A stretch of 64,000 nucleotides of DNA from Linum tenue. Lineage: Eukaryota; Streptophyta; Magnoliopsida; Malpighiales; Linaceae. Position numbers and translations under genes: made by a program. The notes under the pieces are model-generated. The model made no database searches and was not told the origin of the DNA. It saw only the letters and a program-made list of their open reading frames with translations. This document shows, in pieces, positions 1 to 11,147 of this stretch. The stretch covers positions 26,313,475 to 26,377,474 of the forward strand of contig CAMGYJ010000008.1 in NCBI GenBank assembly GCA_946122785.1. The letters run 5' to 3'. How positions within the stretch are numbered: the stretch's first letter is position 1; each line of letters starts with the position of its first letter.

Positions 1-868
1 AATTCTTAGGAATGAGAATAGGTTTCCAAATCAGCTTATACCGGGGCTTCACCTCCTGTGTAGGTCTGAAGTGTTCCCATATCACTTTTACTTTATATTT
101 CTCCATCAACTTCCCTTTCCAGCTTACCCCTGCTCGTGTTTTTGTTAGTTGTCCCTGAACCTGACTTCTCAGTTTCAAAACCTTGTTCCATAGCCAAGCC
201 CCTGGAGTGCTCGTCTCCCAGATGCTGACATTCCTCAATCTATACTCCTTTAGCCACGCTATCCACATGCTCTCCTGATCAGACAGAACATTCCACAGGT
301 GTCTCACAAGGCAAGCTTTGTTCCAGCTGTGCAAATCCTTGAAACCTTACCCTCCCTCCTTCTTTGGTAGAGCTACTACTTTCCATGTTACCTTTGCTTT
401 CTTTGTTTCAGAGCCCCACAGGAAAGCTGGGCACTGCTTCTCAATCGCAGTAATAACCTTTCTTGGCAACTGAAAGATCATCATCCAGTATTGGGTGATA
501 CTAGCTAATACTGAGATAGTTCGTTGTAACTTCCCTGCATAAGAGAGTGTCCGAGCTTTCCAACCATTTATTCTTTTCAAGATCCTGTCAACTAGGGCCT
601 GACAGTCACTAGCTTTCAACTTCCCTGCAATCAGCGGAACCCCCAGGTACCTGACAGGCAAACTGCCCTCTTGGAAGCCTGACTGTTCAATTAATTCTGC
701 TTTCAGTTCTTCATCTACACCGGCACAAAACAGCTCACTCTTCTGCGGATTACACTTAAGTCCCGAGATCCAATAGAAGTGTCTTAAAACTTCAGCCACA
801 CCCTTTACCCCTTCCACTGAACCTTTTGTAAAGATCAAGAGGTCGTCTGCAAAACAGAGGTGGGACAA
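1..868 (-). pseudogene. LINE ORF2 reverse transcriptase fragment
   Basis: An open stretch of 173 codons (868 down to 347) begins with the FADD motif of the reverse transcriptase palm, followed by the thumb-region pattern of plant L1-type LINEs (YLGVPL, INGWKARTLSYAGK, CPAFLWG). After a stop, the same strand continues as recognisable LINE text down to the window edge (NKACLVRHLWN, WIAWLKEYRL). The N-terminal two thirds of the RT and the endonuclease are missing. The piece therefore looks like a 5'-truncated insertion whose 5' end abuts an hAT MITE at about 870-890. It is not functional. Family identity is from established motif knowledge; truncation by target-primed reverse transcription is inference. 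Confidence 0.85.
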
Positions 869-1019
869 ACCTATGCGCTAGCAAATACTAGTGTTAGTAG
901 TCTTTCAATCTCGAATTCGTCAAATTAAAAATTATCAATAACAAAAATTTGAGATGTCACATTTCCTCTATTCTCCTTATTCATATCCTAGTTTTAGCTA
1001 ACTCAAGACTTTTTGCTTA

Positions 1020-1409
1020 TGGTTCGTTTGGATGAGTATTTGTATGAGTTATTTGGACACAAATAACTCGTTTCACAGCGTTTTACTGAAATGAGTTATT
1101 TGGACAGTGAGTTATTTACAAATAACTCAAAACGAGTTATGTAAAATAACTCATACACATGTGTTATTTCGAAATAACACATGTGTATGAGTTATTTTAC
1201 ATAACTCGTTTTGAGTTATTTGTAAATAACTCACTGTCCAAATAACTCATTTCAGTAAAACGCTGCCAAACGAATAACTCGTTTCACTACTCTGCTTTTA
1301 TCAAATACCACATTTGCATGGTTCAACCAAACGAGATACTTTATTTCAATCACCACTTAAATAACACAGAAAATACCACATTGACAATTAACACATCCAA
1401 ATGACCCCC
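1020..1409. mobile_element. PIF/Harbinger (Tourist-like) MITE with TTA TSD
   Basis: The terminal inverted repeats are TGGTTCGTTTGGATGAG on the left and the complement of CATCCAAATGACCCCC on the right. A TTA duplication flanks the element (1017-1019 and 1410-1412). The uninterrupted target is preserved in two paralogous copies of the host hAT MITE (about 1636-1650 and about 46165-46180), which confirms both borders. No transposase is encoded. Confidence 0.88.
1076..1265. repeat. Perfect 190-bp palindrome
   Basis: Base by base, 1076-1170 is the exact reverse complement of 1171-1265 with no spacer; the centre is TTTC/GAAA at 1170/1171. It forms the core of the MITE at 1020-1409. Outside these arms the two halves diverge, although both keep the motif CGTTTGGATGAG or its complement near the ends. 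Confidence 0.97.
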
Positions 1410-1901
1410 TTAGTCTTTTTGGCCATAAATTAAACAATAAAATCTAATTTATATATTTAATTATTAATTGCAAAGTTCATTAATTTCATATTCGATAATA
1501 CCGATTGGGATACCGAAATATTTAGAGATTGAGATTGAGATTCGTCAAATTAAAGATTACCAATGACAAGAACTTGAGATGTCACCTTTCCTCCATTCTC
1601 CTTATCCATATCCTAACTTTAGGCAAACTCAAGACTTTTTGCTTAGTTTTTTTTTTGCCCTAAATTAAACAATAAAATCTCATTTATATATTTAATTATT
1701 AATTACAAAGGTAACTAATTTCATATTCGATAATACCGATTGGAATATCGAAGTACCGATTGGGATAGCAAAATATTTAGAGATTGAGATACCAGAATTA
1801 TTTAGAGATTGAGATTGGGATTACTTTTGGATTGTAATTCGGTATTCGGGATTTAGGTATTTGGTATTGAGATACTGATACCGTATCGATTTCCACCCTT
1901 A

Positions 1902-3337
1902 TATGTATGCATGATTAGTTGATTTATGTTGGTTTATATGGTTGTGTCAATTTAGTAAGTGGAATGGTTTGACTAATGGTATAATCGGTTTGTTTACGCC
2001 GACTAAATAAAATACGTAGAAATGTGTAAAATTATTAACATCAAATGAATTTAATCGGATACAAAAGATATTTGAAGACAACTTACTTACAATCATATTC
2101 ACATTTAAATAAAATACGATATTGTAAATAAAATAACAAATACTTATATTTAAATATAATATTTAACATATATGTCTAAACGTTTGTATTTGAATCCAAC
2201 AAAATAACATAATTTTATTAATTAAATTTACTAAAATTACATTATTTTGCTTAGATGTCATAAATCGATCATACCGGTCATACCAATAATGTTCACATTG
2301 GTTTAATGAGAGACAAGATTAATAAAAAAGGCTAGTTGACAAGTTGGAATAATGTTAGGTTTGACGTGACATATAGAAAAAAAAAGTTGAACAAAAGATC
2401 ATTTAAAAAAAGGTTCTAATCATCATAGGCCCACCACTAAAATCCTATTATGTTGTCGAGAACCTGAGAGTTGCCCTTCCAAATTGTTACTTTTCTTCAC
2501 ACTCACACCAGTTGGACTATGTGACCTTTGACGTCATCACAAAGAACTATAGTTGCATTTGTATTAATCATAACGGAAGGCTGACTAATTCTTACTAAGC
2601 ATAAGACCATATTTCACATATTGAATATTTTTCATCATTAATCATCATACTCTATCGGAAAGGGTAACATCTCTACACAATATATGATTCACTTCACTCT
2701 ATGTCATTGTTGCCACCTTGCACTTTGATTGGTTCTCCTTATTTGGTGGAAGGACAATTTTGTCCATTTTTCAAAAGTTGATGTACTCAAGGGTCACTCA
2801 TTATTATTGGACTTTTGGTTTTCTTTTTGTAAATGAGATCAGGATTAAGGGAAACGAATATTTGTTTTAAGATAAATATTATTATAATAATTATTTGGAC
2901 TTTGCTCTATGTAGATTTATTTTGTGTGGTTGAGAAAAAATGAGAGGTTATCTAAAGTTGTTTAGCTCCACAATGAGATAATGATAGCGAATTGAATTTC
3001 GAGATGACGAAGTTGATATATTGTTGTGGCGTGGATGTTTGCGAAGAGATTCCTTTTGAATAGATTTTTTCGCATAAGATTTTTATGTTAAACAGATAAA
3101 CCAAGTTTCAACCCTCAAAAGATTTAGAATCTTAATTTCACAGTGACTTTGGAAAACATGAATAGGAAGAAAAATGGGAAATCTTGGCAAAATACAAACA
3201 ATTTCTATTGTTTTTAATTCTTTTAATTTTCAAATAAGCATGTCTAATTTTTTACATTAAATTTCGAAAGGTACGATTACGATCATGTTTAGTCTTAGGT
3301 TAAATAATAATTCCATCCACATCGTATCGACTCGATA
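1902..3337. other. AT-rich intergenic sequence, no gene seen
   Basis: No open frame of convincing length or composition and no recognisable TE terminus was found. The stretch is AT-rich with short homopolymers. Confidence 0.5.
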
Positions 3338-3660
3338 TTTTTTTATGTGAAATCAATAATTGCATTAAGCTCAAGCAAACCATCAGAAAAACCTGACGTG
3401 CCTCTCAAACAATACAACCAAAAATCACCCAGCAAAGGGCTATAACACTATAAAAGAGTAATTCTATAACTATACTCTATCTATATACTCCAACTCGGCC
3501 TGGAGAATAGGATCCCCTGTCACTCAATACAAGACATCGCTCTGAATTTCATTCATCAACTCTCCTGGCAGCATGATGGACTTCTTGCCATAGAGCCTGG
3601 TACATCGTTCTTGCCAAATATGGCTTAGAGCTGTACTCCATACAGTAACCTGCATAAACA
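3338..3660 (-). pseudogene. LINE 3'-terminal fragment
   Basis: Reading the minus strand from about 3660 gives a short open tail with the plant LINE C-terminal signature LSHIWQERCTRLYG and a stop near 3528. It is followed by a typical LINE 3' UTR (TTAATGCAATTATTGATTTC) and a run of seven A at 3344-3338, which marks the 3' end. The fragment is not contiguous with the RT piece at 1-868. Confidence 0.75.
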
Positions 3661-4222
3661 ATGCCTTGGATTCTTCTTTAAATAATTGAATAAAAAAATA
3701 ATTGATTTTTTTACTGTATGTAATTGCTTAAAGTCAAAGAAAAATGAATGAATCACAACCATATAAAATGTTCTTTTTACTTTCATCGTTAAACTTCACT
3801 TATTTTTAGTTTCGTTCTATCATGATTCATTGGGATCGTGGACCATAACAAACCCACCAATACGAAAACAACTTAAATACTTCTTCAACCTAATTATGCT
3901 ACTATTTACATCTATACTATTTACATGAATGAATAGTTCTATTAACGATTCCAAAATAGTTGTATAACAATAAACCATTAATCTTGAGTCATTGACATTT
4001 TCCATAAACAACCGCTTCGCTTTTGAAAACATAGGTAATAAACATTTGAAAATATGAGCATATTGTTAAAGGTTAACTTTGAATTCTGATAACTAAAGTT
4101 CAAATGGATGAATAACATACAAAGGTCATTTCAAGTCAAAAATATTCTTCATTTTCGTCTCCTTTAAATATACAAATTTAATACATCTATACTAATATTT
4201 CTGGATCTTAGTTGCTTTACAT
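3661..4222. other. AT-rich intergenic sequence
   Basis: Nothing coding was recognised. It includes the target site CTTTACAT (4215-4222) of the adjacent hAT MITE. Confidence 0.5.
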
Positions 4223-4496
4223 CAGGGCCGCCCAAGAGGGTGTGTCGGTTCGCAGTGCCTGCACAGGGCCTCTGAATATTAGGGGCCTCCAGTTAGATCC
4301 GTTAATTACCGATCAGATATTGTAGGTTGTATTTTTAGTGTATGGTTTATTGATTACGAGTATGATGAAGAGTTTAATAGATAATTTTATCTATAATAAC
4401 AATTGAAAAGGATCTCATGGAGAATACGAAATCATAGAGATAATAAATAATTTTAATTTTTTGAAGAGGGCCTCCAAATATCATGGGACGGCCATG
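4223..4496. mobile_element. hAT MITE, 274 bp, TSD CTTTACAT
   Basis: The ends are CAGGGCCGCCC on the left and the complement of GGGACGGCCATG on the right, flanked by a perfect 8-bp duplication CTTTACAT (4215-4222 and 4497-4504). Both the TIR type (CAGGGCCG) and the 8-bp TSD are those of the hAT superfamily. It is non-coding. Confidence 0.9.
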
Positions 4497-4504
4497 CTTT
4501 ACAT

Positions 4505-5347
4505 AATTTTCCAAATAATCTATTTCTATACCACATTTTCCTCTTTTCCTCAAATTTTGTATCTATAAACTATTTAAATGTAATACATCTATAGTAACAT
4601 TTTGTGTATTATTTCCTTTGTAATTCAAATAGATGACAATCTACAATATATAAATCAAAATAGTGATACAATGATATTTGCAAGCTACTTATTTCATATA
4701 TAATGAAAATAAAGATCTTTGTTGAAATTTGTTGCTTTGATTCAGTGATGTTTAATATCTCAAAGCATGAATAGAGATTCTAGATAGCTTTTCATTTCAT
4801 TTGTTGTCTAACTTAAACTTATTATGGTTAAGTATAGAATGAAACACAGATTCAATAAAAATTATAAAGTTAATGGACACTCAAAGTAAAAAAGCATAAA
4901 CTATCAAGGTACTCTTTCGCACCATCGGTACTCAATACTAAAAGTCGAACCACCTATATTTAAATAAAAAAAATACTCAAATGACCACGAACCGGCCAAC
5001 AGGCCGGATACAACACTAGTTAATATATACATAGAGCAACCAAATTTGATCCCACAAAACAGCAAACTTAACAATATAATAAGAGAGTTGGATAGCAAGA
5101 TTGGTGAATAGAAAATAGTTAATGACGCTAAAAAATCAGTGCATTGTAATATTGAGCTTAGGCAGTCATCTTGACCTAGCTATCCAACTCTCTTATTATA
5201 TTGTTAAATTTGGAAATTGTTAGATGTGGTATTAATCCGCCTAATATGACAAACAACTACGTCATTAATGGTCCAGGTTCACCGTTGGGCACTTTTGGCC
5301 CAAGCCCACTAAGAAAGTCAAAGTCCCATATACAAGAAGACCAACAA
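4505..5347. other. AT-rich intergenic sequence
   Basis: No gene was recognised. The only structure seen is the inverted repeat at 5068-5207, listed separately. Confidence 0.5.
5068..5207. repeat. Inverted repeat with perfect 29-bp arms and an 82-bp loop
   Basis: The arm 5068-5096 (beginning TTAACAATATAATAAGAG) is the exact reverse complement of 5179-5207. The 82-bp loop shows no further pairing by eye. It could be a small foldback element or a hairpin-forming transcript; nothing distinguishes these here. Confidence 0.85.
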
Positions 5348-6022
5348 GGGGTCGTTTGCATGAGTCATTTACAAAATGAGTCATTTGTCTAAATGTAGGC
5401 ATTTGAGAAATGTAGACATTTGGGAATGTAGGCATTACATATGTATTGTTTGTTTAAAAGTTTTTAGATGAGTCATTTTTAAACGAGTTATTTGTATAAT
5501 GTTACCATTTTTCCATGTATTTTGTTTTCTATTCAAATAAAACCAACCACATAAACAAAATAATTTTGCAACCAACAAAACATATTATTTGGGTGCTTGG
5601 CATGTATAAAATTACTTTATAATTTTAAATAATAATTACATGTTCACTTTCTTTATAAAATATAACGCCTCCATAAGTCTCGAATTTTAAACTAATTACA
5701 AATGGTAGTGTTTGTGAACGAAAATGATGCGTTGTTACGTAGATGACCGACCTTCTCACCTTTAATGAAATTTGGAGAAAGAAAAAATAATTCCAAGACA
5801 AGATGGAGCAATGACATAGAAAACAAATAGTAGAAAGAGAAGGATAGAAGTGGTTTTACATAAAATAGGCAAGGACATAGTTGGAACATTTGGACTAAAT
5901 AATGAGGCATATGGAAATGACTCGATAGAGTCATTTCAGACTTTCGTATGGACGAAATGACTCATGCATTTTTTCTTTAACGAACGAGTCATTTGACATC
6001 AAATGACTCAAGCAAACGACCC
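5348..6022. mobile_element. PIF/Harbinger-like MITE
   Basis: The left end GGGGTCGTTTGCATGAGTC pairs with the right end, whose complement reads GGGTCGTTTGCTTGAGTC. GAGTCATTT/AAATGACTC motifs recur inside both ends. No clear 3-bp TSD was seen. A further copy of this terminus (GCAAACGACCCC, 8174-8185) stands alone downstream, so the alternative is a longer element using that end. Confidence 0.6.
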
Positions 6023-6049
6023 AGCCCTCCAAGCAGAGGACTTCTCCTT

Positions 6050-6310
6050 TTCCTCCATTCTGATTAGACAAAGTCTCTCTAAACTCTTTTTACTTTCCCT
6101 ACAGTCTACACACTATTCTCATATCGTACTAACTTGAACATCGGAGCGTAGATCACGGAGGCCATCTCCTCCTCTTCACAGATTCCTTACATCCTGACGA
6201 GATCAAACAAGAGAGTTCAGATCAGAGCCCTAATTACTATAAGGTTAAATCACAGGTTACATTCCCGGGTCAAACAGAAACAACTATTCATACACCACCA
6301 TTTATTTCTA
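6050..6310. mobile_element. Possible LTR fragment
   Basis: This is a more GC-balanced, pyrimidine-rich island containing CTTGAACATCGGAGCG and GGAGGCCATCTCCTCC, text that resembles the R/U5 part of plant LTR retrotransposons. No termini, primer-binding site or TSD was found, so the call is tentative. Confidence 0.25.
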
Positions 6311-7238
6311 GCATATTCATGCATTTTTTCATAATTAATATTACTCAAGGTCATTTTAAACCTTAGTGGACGCTTACCTCGTCCAAATTTAAAAGTAATA
6401 TAAAGGATACCATTGTTTTGAGCTTGCTAATTCATAGGACAGTTGTTTGTTAGCATGCAAATCGATGGTTACTACGATAAGCTCATAATAAAAACAAAGA
6501 CAAATTGGGAATGAATAGATAATAGACCCCATCCCCATTGGCAAAACAATAATGTGAAGTTAAGAAGTAAATTTAAGCAATCGTTATATTTATTGAAAGC
6601 TACCAGCTACGCTAACCTTTATGGTAACCGATATTAGTTTCAAAATTATTGCTTTATATAAATTATTAAGGGAGTCTAGGTGTAGCTCCGTTACTGTTCT
6701 CTGATGTCAAACCTCAGAATCAAAGTCCCTTGAACATGAGATCGATGCATTTTGCAAAGTACAAAAGTTCAAAATCCCAATTTAAGAATACTCATAGAAG
6801 TTACTTAGTTGAAATGAACAAGGCGTGTTTAATTAACCGAACAAAGAGTATTCATGAAAACAATTAAAATAACTCGAATCACCCTTTACGTTTTTCTTAT
6901 AATCCACTCTTTTGCATAATTTTCTTCAAAGAAATCTTTCCATTTTACGCATAAACTAGCTTTGAGTCTGTTCAGTTGGTGGGAACCCAACTTTTTATTA
7001 GATAATTTGGGTTTTCTCCAACAATAAATTGTTACACTCATGAAAGAGTTATTTATTATGGTGGTCCAAAATTCAATGAAATTGACATAGTTTAGCAATT
7101 CGGTATAATAGGAACATGCATCATGAGTTCTGGTGGTACATTAGTTAATTGTATATGTCATTATAGAATCGAACCAATATTGATATAGTTTAGTAACTTT
7201 ATTAATAGAAAAGTGGTTCGTGAATACGTGATTGTGAC
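6311..7238. other. AT-rich intergenic sequence
   Basis: Scattered frames up to 70 codons resemble no family I know. The right boundary is the TSD of the next hAT element. Confidence 0.45.
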
Positions 7239-7909
7239 CAGTGGCGGATCGGTGGCCACCCCTGGCCACGGCCCAGCCCTCCTCTGGATTCGGAGCTAGT
7301 ATAGCCCTTATTAGTTTATCGATTTTAGTCATTAGGCACAGTGTTATTTTATAATAAGATTGTGTGTAATTAGGAAAATGGGTAAGATGAACATATTCAA
7401 ATCATAACTCTAAATTTAGCCCGAAAATTCTAGCTCCAATGATTCTCATCTAAAGAAAAAACAAGCCATGAAACCTAAAATTCTAAAACATAAAAGACTG
7501 AAAGAAATATGAGGTTTGTTCGCTTAAGAAATTACTAGAGCAGCTGGTGAAAATAGGAATTGATACACAATATATATATTGATTAGTCAATTGATTTGTC
7601 TAGTGTTGACATTGCTCGTTTCAACAACGACTATCGAGAGAAACTTTTCAATAATGAAATAGGTGAAATTTTATTTGCGCAATAAAATGAGTGATAAATT
7701 TCTCGCCAATTGGTTAAATATTTTATCTTAAAGAGAGTATGTTATTAATATTGATGTAGACTCCATTATTAATGAATTCACTATATTAAAATTTAAAAGG
7801 TCGATGTGTACAATTGATATTGTAAATAAAAATTATAATTTTTTTTACAGTATCTAATTTTCTAATGAAATGCGGCCCAATACTCTACTATGTTCTGGAT
7901 CCGCCGCTG
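7239..7909 (+). mobile_element. hAT element, 671 bp, with decayed transposase tail
   Basis: The termini are CAGTGGCGGATCGG on the left and the complement of GGATCCGCCGCTG on the right, a common plant hAT TIR. The flanks are ATTGTGAC (7231-7238) and ATCGTGAC (7910-7917), an 8-bp TSD with one mismatch. The element carries a relic of the hAT C-terminal dimerisation domain on the plus strand, so it is a deletion derivative of an autonomous element. Confidence 0.85.
7615..7782 (+). pseudogene. hAT transposase dimerisation-domain relic
   Basis: Translating from 7615 in the plus frame gives STTTIERNFSIMK, a stop, VKFYLRNKMSDKFLANWLN, another stop, then VINIDVDSIINEFT. This is the order of the hAT C-terminal dimerisation domain (ER-FS-MK, then LRNKM-D-FL, then an I-x-x-x-D-I tail). 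Two in-frame stops break it, and the DDE-containing part of the transposase is absent. Confidence 0.8.
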
Positions 7910-7917
7910 ATCGTGAC

Positions 7918-9321
7918 GCCTTTGTTATTTTTTCAACGTATATAAAAATGGATAACATTGTGTAGATCACATAAATCTGATTTTTGGAACAACAATATTC
8001 AAATTCATGGTTGAAACGAAAGAAATATATGTTGATTAATAATAATAGATGAAATAAATCGATAAAAAGAGAGAATATGCTATGTGGCACATGCCAATTG
8101 GATGACTAGAAAGAAATAGAAAAAGAAAATTTATTTAAGAAGAATATTAATTGGTGAAGTGTAAATCCCACAAGCAAACGACCCCTCCATAAAGTTGAAA
8201 TAGTGAAGTGTAAATAGAAAAACTCCTTATTCTAAGTTATATATAGATAGATAGATAGATTTTATCGAATGTCATGAAGGGACCCTTTTCACATAATCAT
8301 GTCAAAGGGTATGCCTACACTGATATCCAAGTCACCGTGACTTGGAGAAAATGATCAACCAAATACTTACCTTGATGCAATGGAACTCCATCATTACAAA
8401 TTAAAAGAACGCTCGACTTTTTGTTTCCACAGGTCGATCAAATAGAAGAAAAATGCATACCTCAACAGGATGGTTTGGCTTTGCACTATTTAACATATTT
8501 ATGTCGACCAGAGAATCGAATGATCGACCATTCTATTGAAGAGGCCGAACTCTTGATTTGCAGGTCGACCGAATTCAAGACAACATGCACACACGAACAT
8601 TGTTTTCTTATATTAGTTAACTGCCTTTTCATACATATCAAATCACCTTCAAGTGAATATGCTAACCAATAGGCCCAATGTTTATGTCGGTCAAATTTCA
8701 TATTTTGCAGGTCGATCGGTTTTGGGAAACAAAATTTCCAATAGATGACATTTCACAAATCACATTTTTGCTAATTAAGTTGACAACTACTATTGTGAAA
8801 AAAGAGAGTCAATAAAGCTCAACTCACAACCCCAAAGCACAACAAACACAATTCACAATAGTGTACAAGTAACTAAAATCCAAAATCATAATATAAAATA
8901 CTCAATCCACAATTGCACCTAAGGTCATGGACATCGGTAGATTTTTATCTTGACCTGATCAGCCATTCTTTTCTTTTATGCCATTTTGTTGCTATAACAT
9001 AAGTGTGTCATCAGTCCATCGTTTTAATAAAGTGGTGACTGTTTTCTAAGGGCAACCATAACCCCATGTTAAAAATTAGAGAGCTAAAGGTTTGTTATAG
9101 CCGTTTAGCCTCCTCGAAAATAGAAACAACTGCAATCCGGAGCTATAATTTCTTGTTTACTGTTTAATAAATCTAACTTATCAACACTTAATCTTATAAT
9201 TTATAATTTTTTATATCTATTCATGATAATTTGATACGTACAATTTATGAGATGCTTTTTATAAAGTTTAAATCAAATAGTTAATCATTTTCATTAATGA
9301 TTCACATTTTCTTTGCTCAAA
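7918..9321. other. Intergenic sequence with short repeats
   Basis: It contains a small GATA/ATAG microsatellite near 8243-8260, an isolated Harbinger-type terminus at 8174-8185, and three spaced copies of a CAGGTCGA(T/C) motif between 8429 and 8720. The frames at 8421-8701 on both strands look non-coding. No gene was recognised. Confidence 0.45.
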
Positions 9322-9351
9322 TTTTTTTTTTGTCTAAAGAGATCGCTTGTA

Positions 9352-10200
9352 TTAACAAGAAAATGAAAGTTGCATCGAACCAACTTCCGAGCACAGCCAC
9401 GCTTGAAAGTCAATCCCAACATCCCTTGTAGGAAACATTTCCAAGGCCTTTTTGGCCACCAAGTGGGTCACCCTATTGTTCTGTCTACCTACAAACCTAC
9501 CATTAAACCCAGCATGGGTCTCCAAAAGTCGGCGAATTTCTTGAATAATTGCTCCTGCCCGCGCGTCTCTAGTAATCCCAGCATTAACTTTGTCGATCAC
9601 CACCTTCGCATCACCGAAGAACAGGACCGCAGAAAGCCCTGCCCCCGCACACCAACGCATCGCATCACGAAGAGCCATCACCTCGACCAACATTGGATCC
9701 ACCATACCATTGTAGCTTGTCCCCATAGCCATTAAAATCCCCCGACCTCATCCTGAAGAACGATTCCTACCGAGCCATGAGAGTCAATAGAAATCGCTCC
9801 GTCAAATGAACACCTGCTCCTTCCCAGCAAAAAATTCGCCTCCCTAACCTGCACAACCAGAGAGGCATTCGTTGGCCCCCCACTAGGGGAAAGACTATCA
9901 ATCCATTCCCTCACTTGATAATTAAATTGCCTTTCCAACACAGTAAAGGTATTCAGCTGCCCCTCAAAGGCCACCAAGTTCCTAGACTTCCAAATGCGCT
10001 AGAGAAGACATACAAGATGAACCACTCGGGTCGGGGTAGAATGACGATCCAAGAACTGCAGAATACGAATCTGTCTTTCTGAGTTGGTAGTCCCAGCCTT
10101 ACTCCATTGAAAAAGAAGATGCCTCAATTTCTTGAGTCTCACCCACAATTGGTACATAGTTGATCCCTGGATCGATTCATTCCGCACACTTTCGACCATC
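9352..10200 (-). pseudogene. LINE ORF2 C-terminus: zf-RVT remnant and RNase H
   Basis: A zinc-binding remnant (LCTNCG, HLLFQWSKAG) is followed by RIWKSRNLVAF and an RVT_3-type RNase H domain. Its acidic positions are visible as SFDGAISIDS, EVMALRDAMRW and FFGDAKVVID, with QNNRVTHLVAKKAL at the end. A stop and a frameshift near 9735 separate the first acidic strand from the rest. The domain normally degrades RNA in the RNA-cDNA hybrid. Confidence 0.8.
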
Positions 10201-10237
10201 AGTCCGACCCAAGGTTAGTACCATAGACCACTAGAGA

Positions 10238-11147
10238 TTACGGGAAGCACTGTAGCCAACTGTCAGAGATCAAGGCTCTGTCCAAGAGTTTTTGGTTGCA
10301 AGCCGCCCTCATGCGCCTATTCGTCCAAGTAAATGGATTTCTAGAGAAACCCAAATCCTGTAATCCCAATAAATCCACAAAATCGCGGAACGCTTGAGAT
10401 TCCCATTTTTCATCGGAAGCTAAGATATCGTTATAATCACCAACCACCATAAATAGTATTAAAAGATCAGCACAATACAGTCGCAAAGCGTCTAATTGTA
10501 CAACTCTCACCGCCTCTCGACAACTAATATAAACAAAGACCACACAATATTTTATTCCATCTTCCTCAACACAGACTAAAATGAAAAATGAAGAACTATA
10601 ACGCACCGAGATGATAATCCCAGGGAACCAACCCACTGCTAACCCTCCTACAGAGCCAACAGCATTGACTAAGAAAAAATCAGAAAACCTAAGCCTCGTA
10701 GGCGTTGAGAGACAACCTTACGACGCGACCGAGTTTCAAAAAAGAAAACAACATCAGGATTATTCACATGAAATAATCCTAAGATAGATTGGAACATGAG
10801 GGACGGCCCAATCCCTCTCGCGTTCTAGGATAAAAGCATCATTTGATTGTTTAGGGCTGCTCAAGGCCGAAATCCTCCACTTTCTTCATTTCTTTCGTCG
10901 GATCAGCTGGATCCATTTGTTCCGTCTCTTTAACCATATGCTCATCCTCTGGGTCATCAATGCACAAATTTTTCACTGGTGTGGGGTCCTTCGCGAGGTC
11001 ATCAACCACCTCAGTAGTTCTCTTCTTGCCTCCCATCTCGTCATCCTTCGGTGCCACCATCCTGAACACCACCTGTTTACCCCCAGTATAGTAATTTGTC
11101 ATAGTTTTCAAGTCAATAACCTGCAGCACCTCCCTGACCTCATCCAC
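10238..11147 (-). pseudogene. LINE ORF2 endonuclease domain remnant
   Basis: The 132-codon frame at 10636-10238 shows the C-terminal half of the exonuclease/endonuclease/phosphatase fold: VVGDYNDILASDEK, LGLQDLGFSRNPFTWTNRR and LLDRALISDSWLQCFP. The preceding part (about 10850-10640) carries frameshifts and stops. The frame at 11147-10851 is the charged linker between ORF1 and the endonuclease. The coding relic stops abruptly at the RT deletion. Confidence 0.8.

Larger units (their letters stand above)
888..1901. mobile_element. hAT-like MITE copy, 5' part missing and internally duplicated
   Basis: The text matches, block by block, the complete hAT MITE at 45779-46415, including the terminal stretch with GATACTGATACCGTA and the closing CCCTTA at 1896-1901. 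The left terminus is absent because the LINE fragment occupies that side. Inside, one block occurs twice (about 905-1500 and 1545-1740), both containing CTTTTTGCTTAG or a derivative. The first block is split by a PIF/Harbinger MITE (1020-1409). Confidence 0.7.

Noticed and set aside
8421..8701. Overlapping 83- and 71-codon frames
   Set aside because: Opposite strands, no motif, and the sequence contains dispersed GGTCGA repeats.
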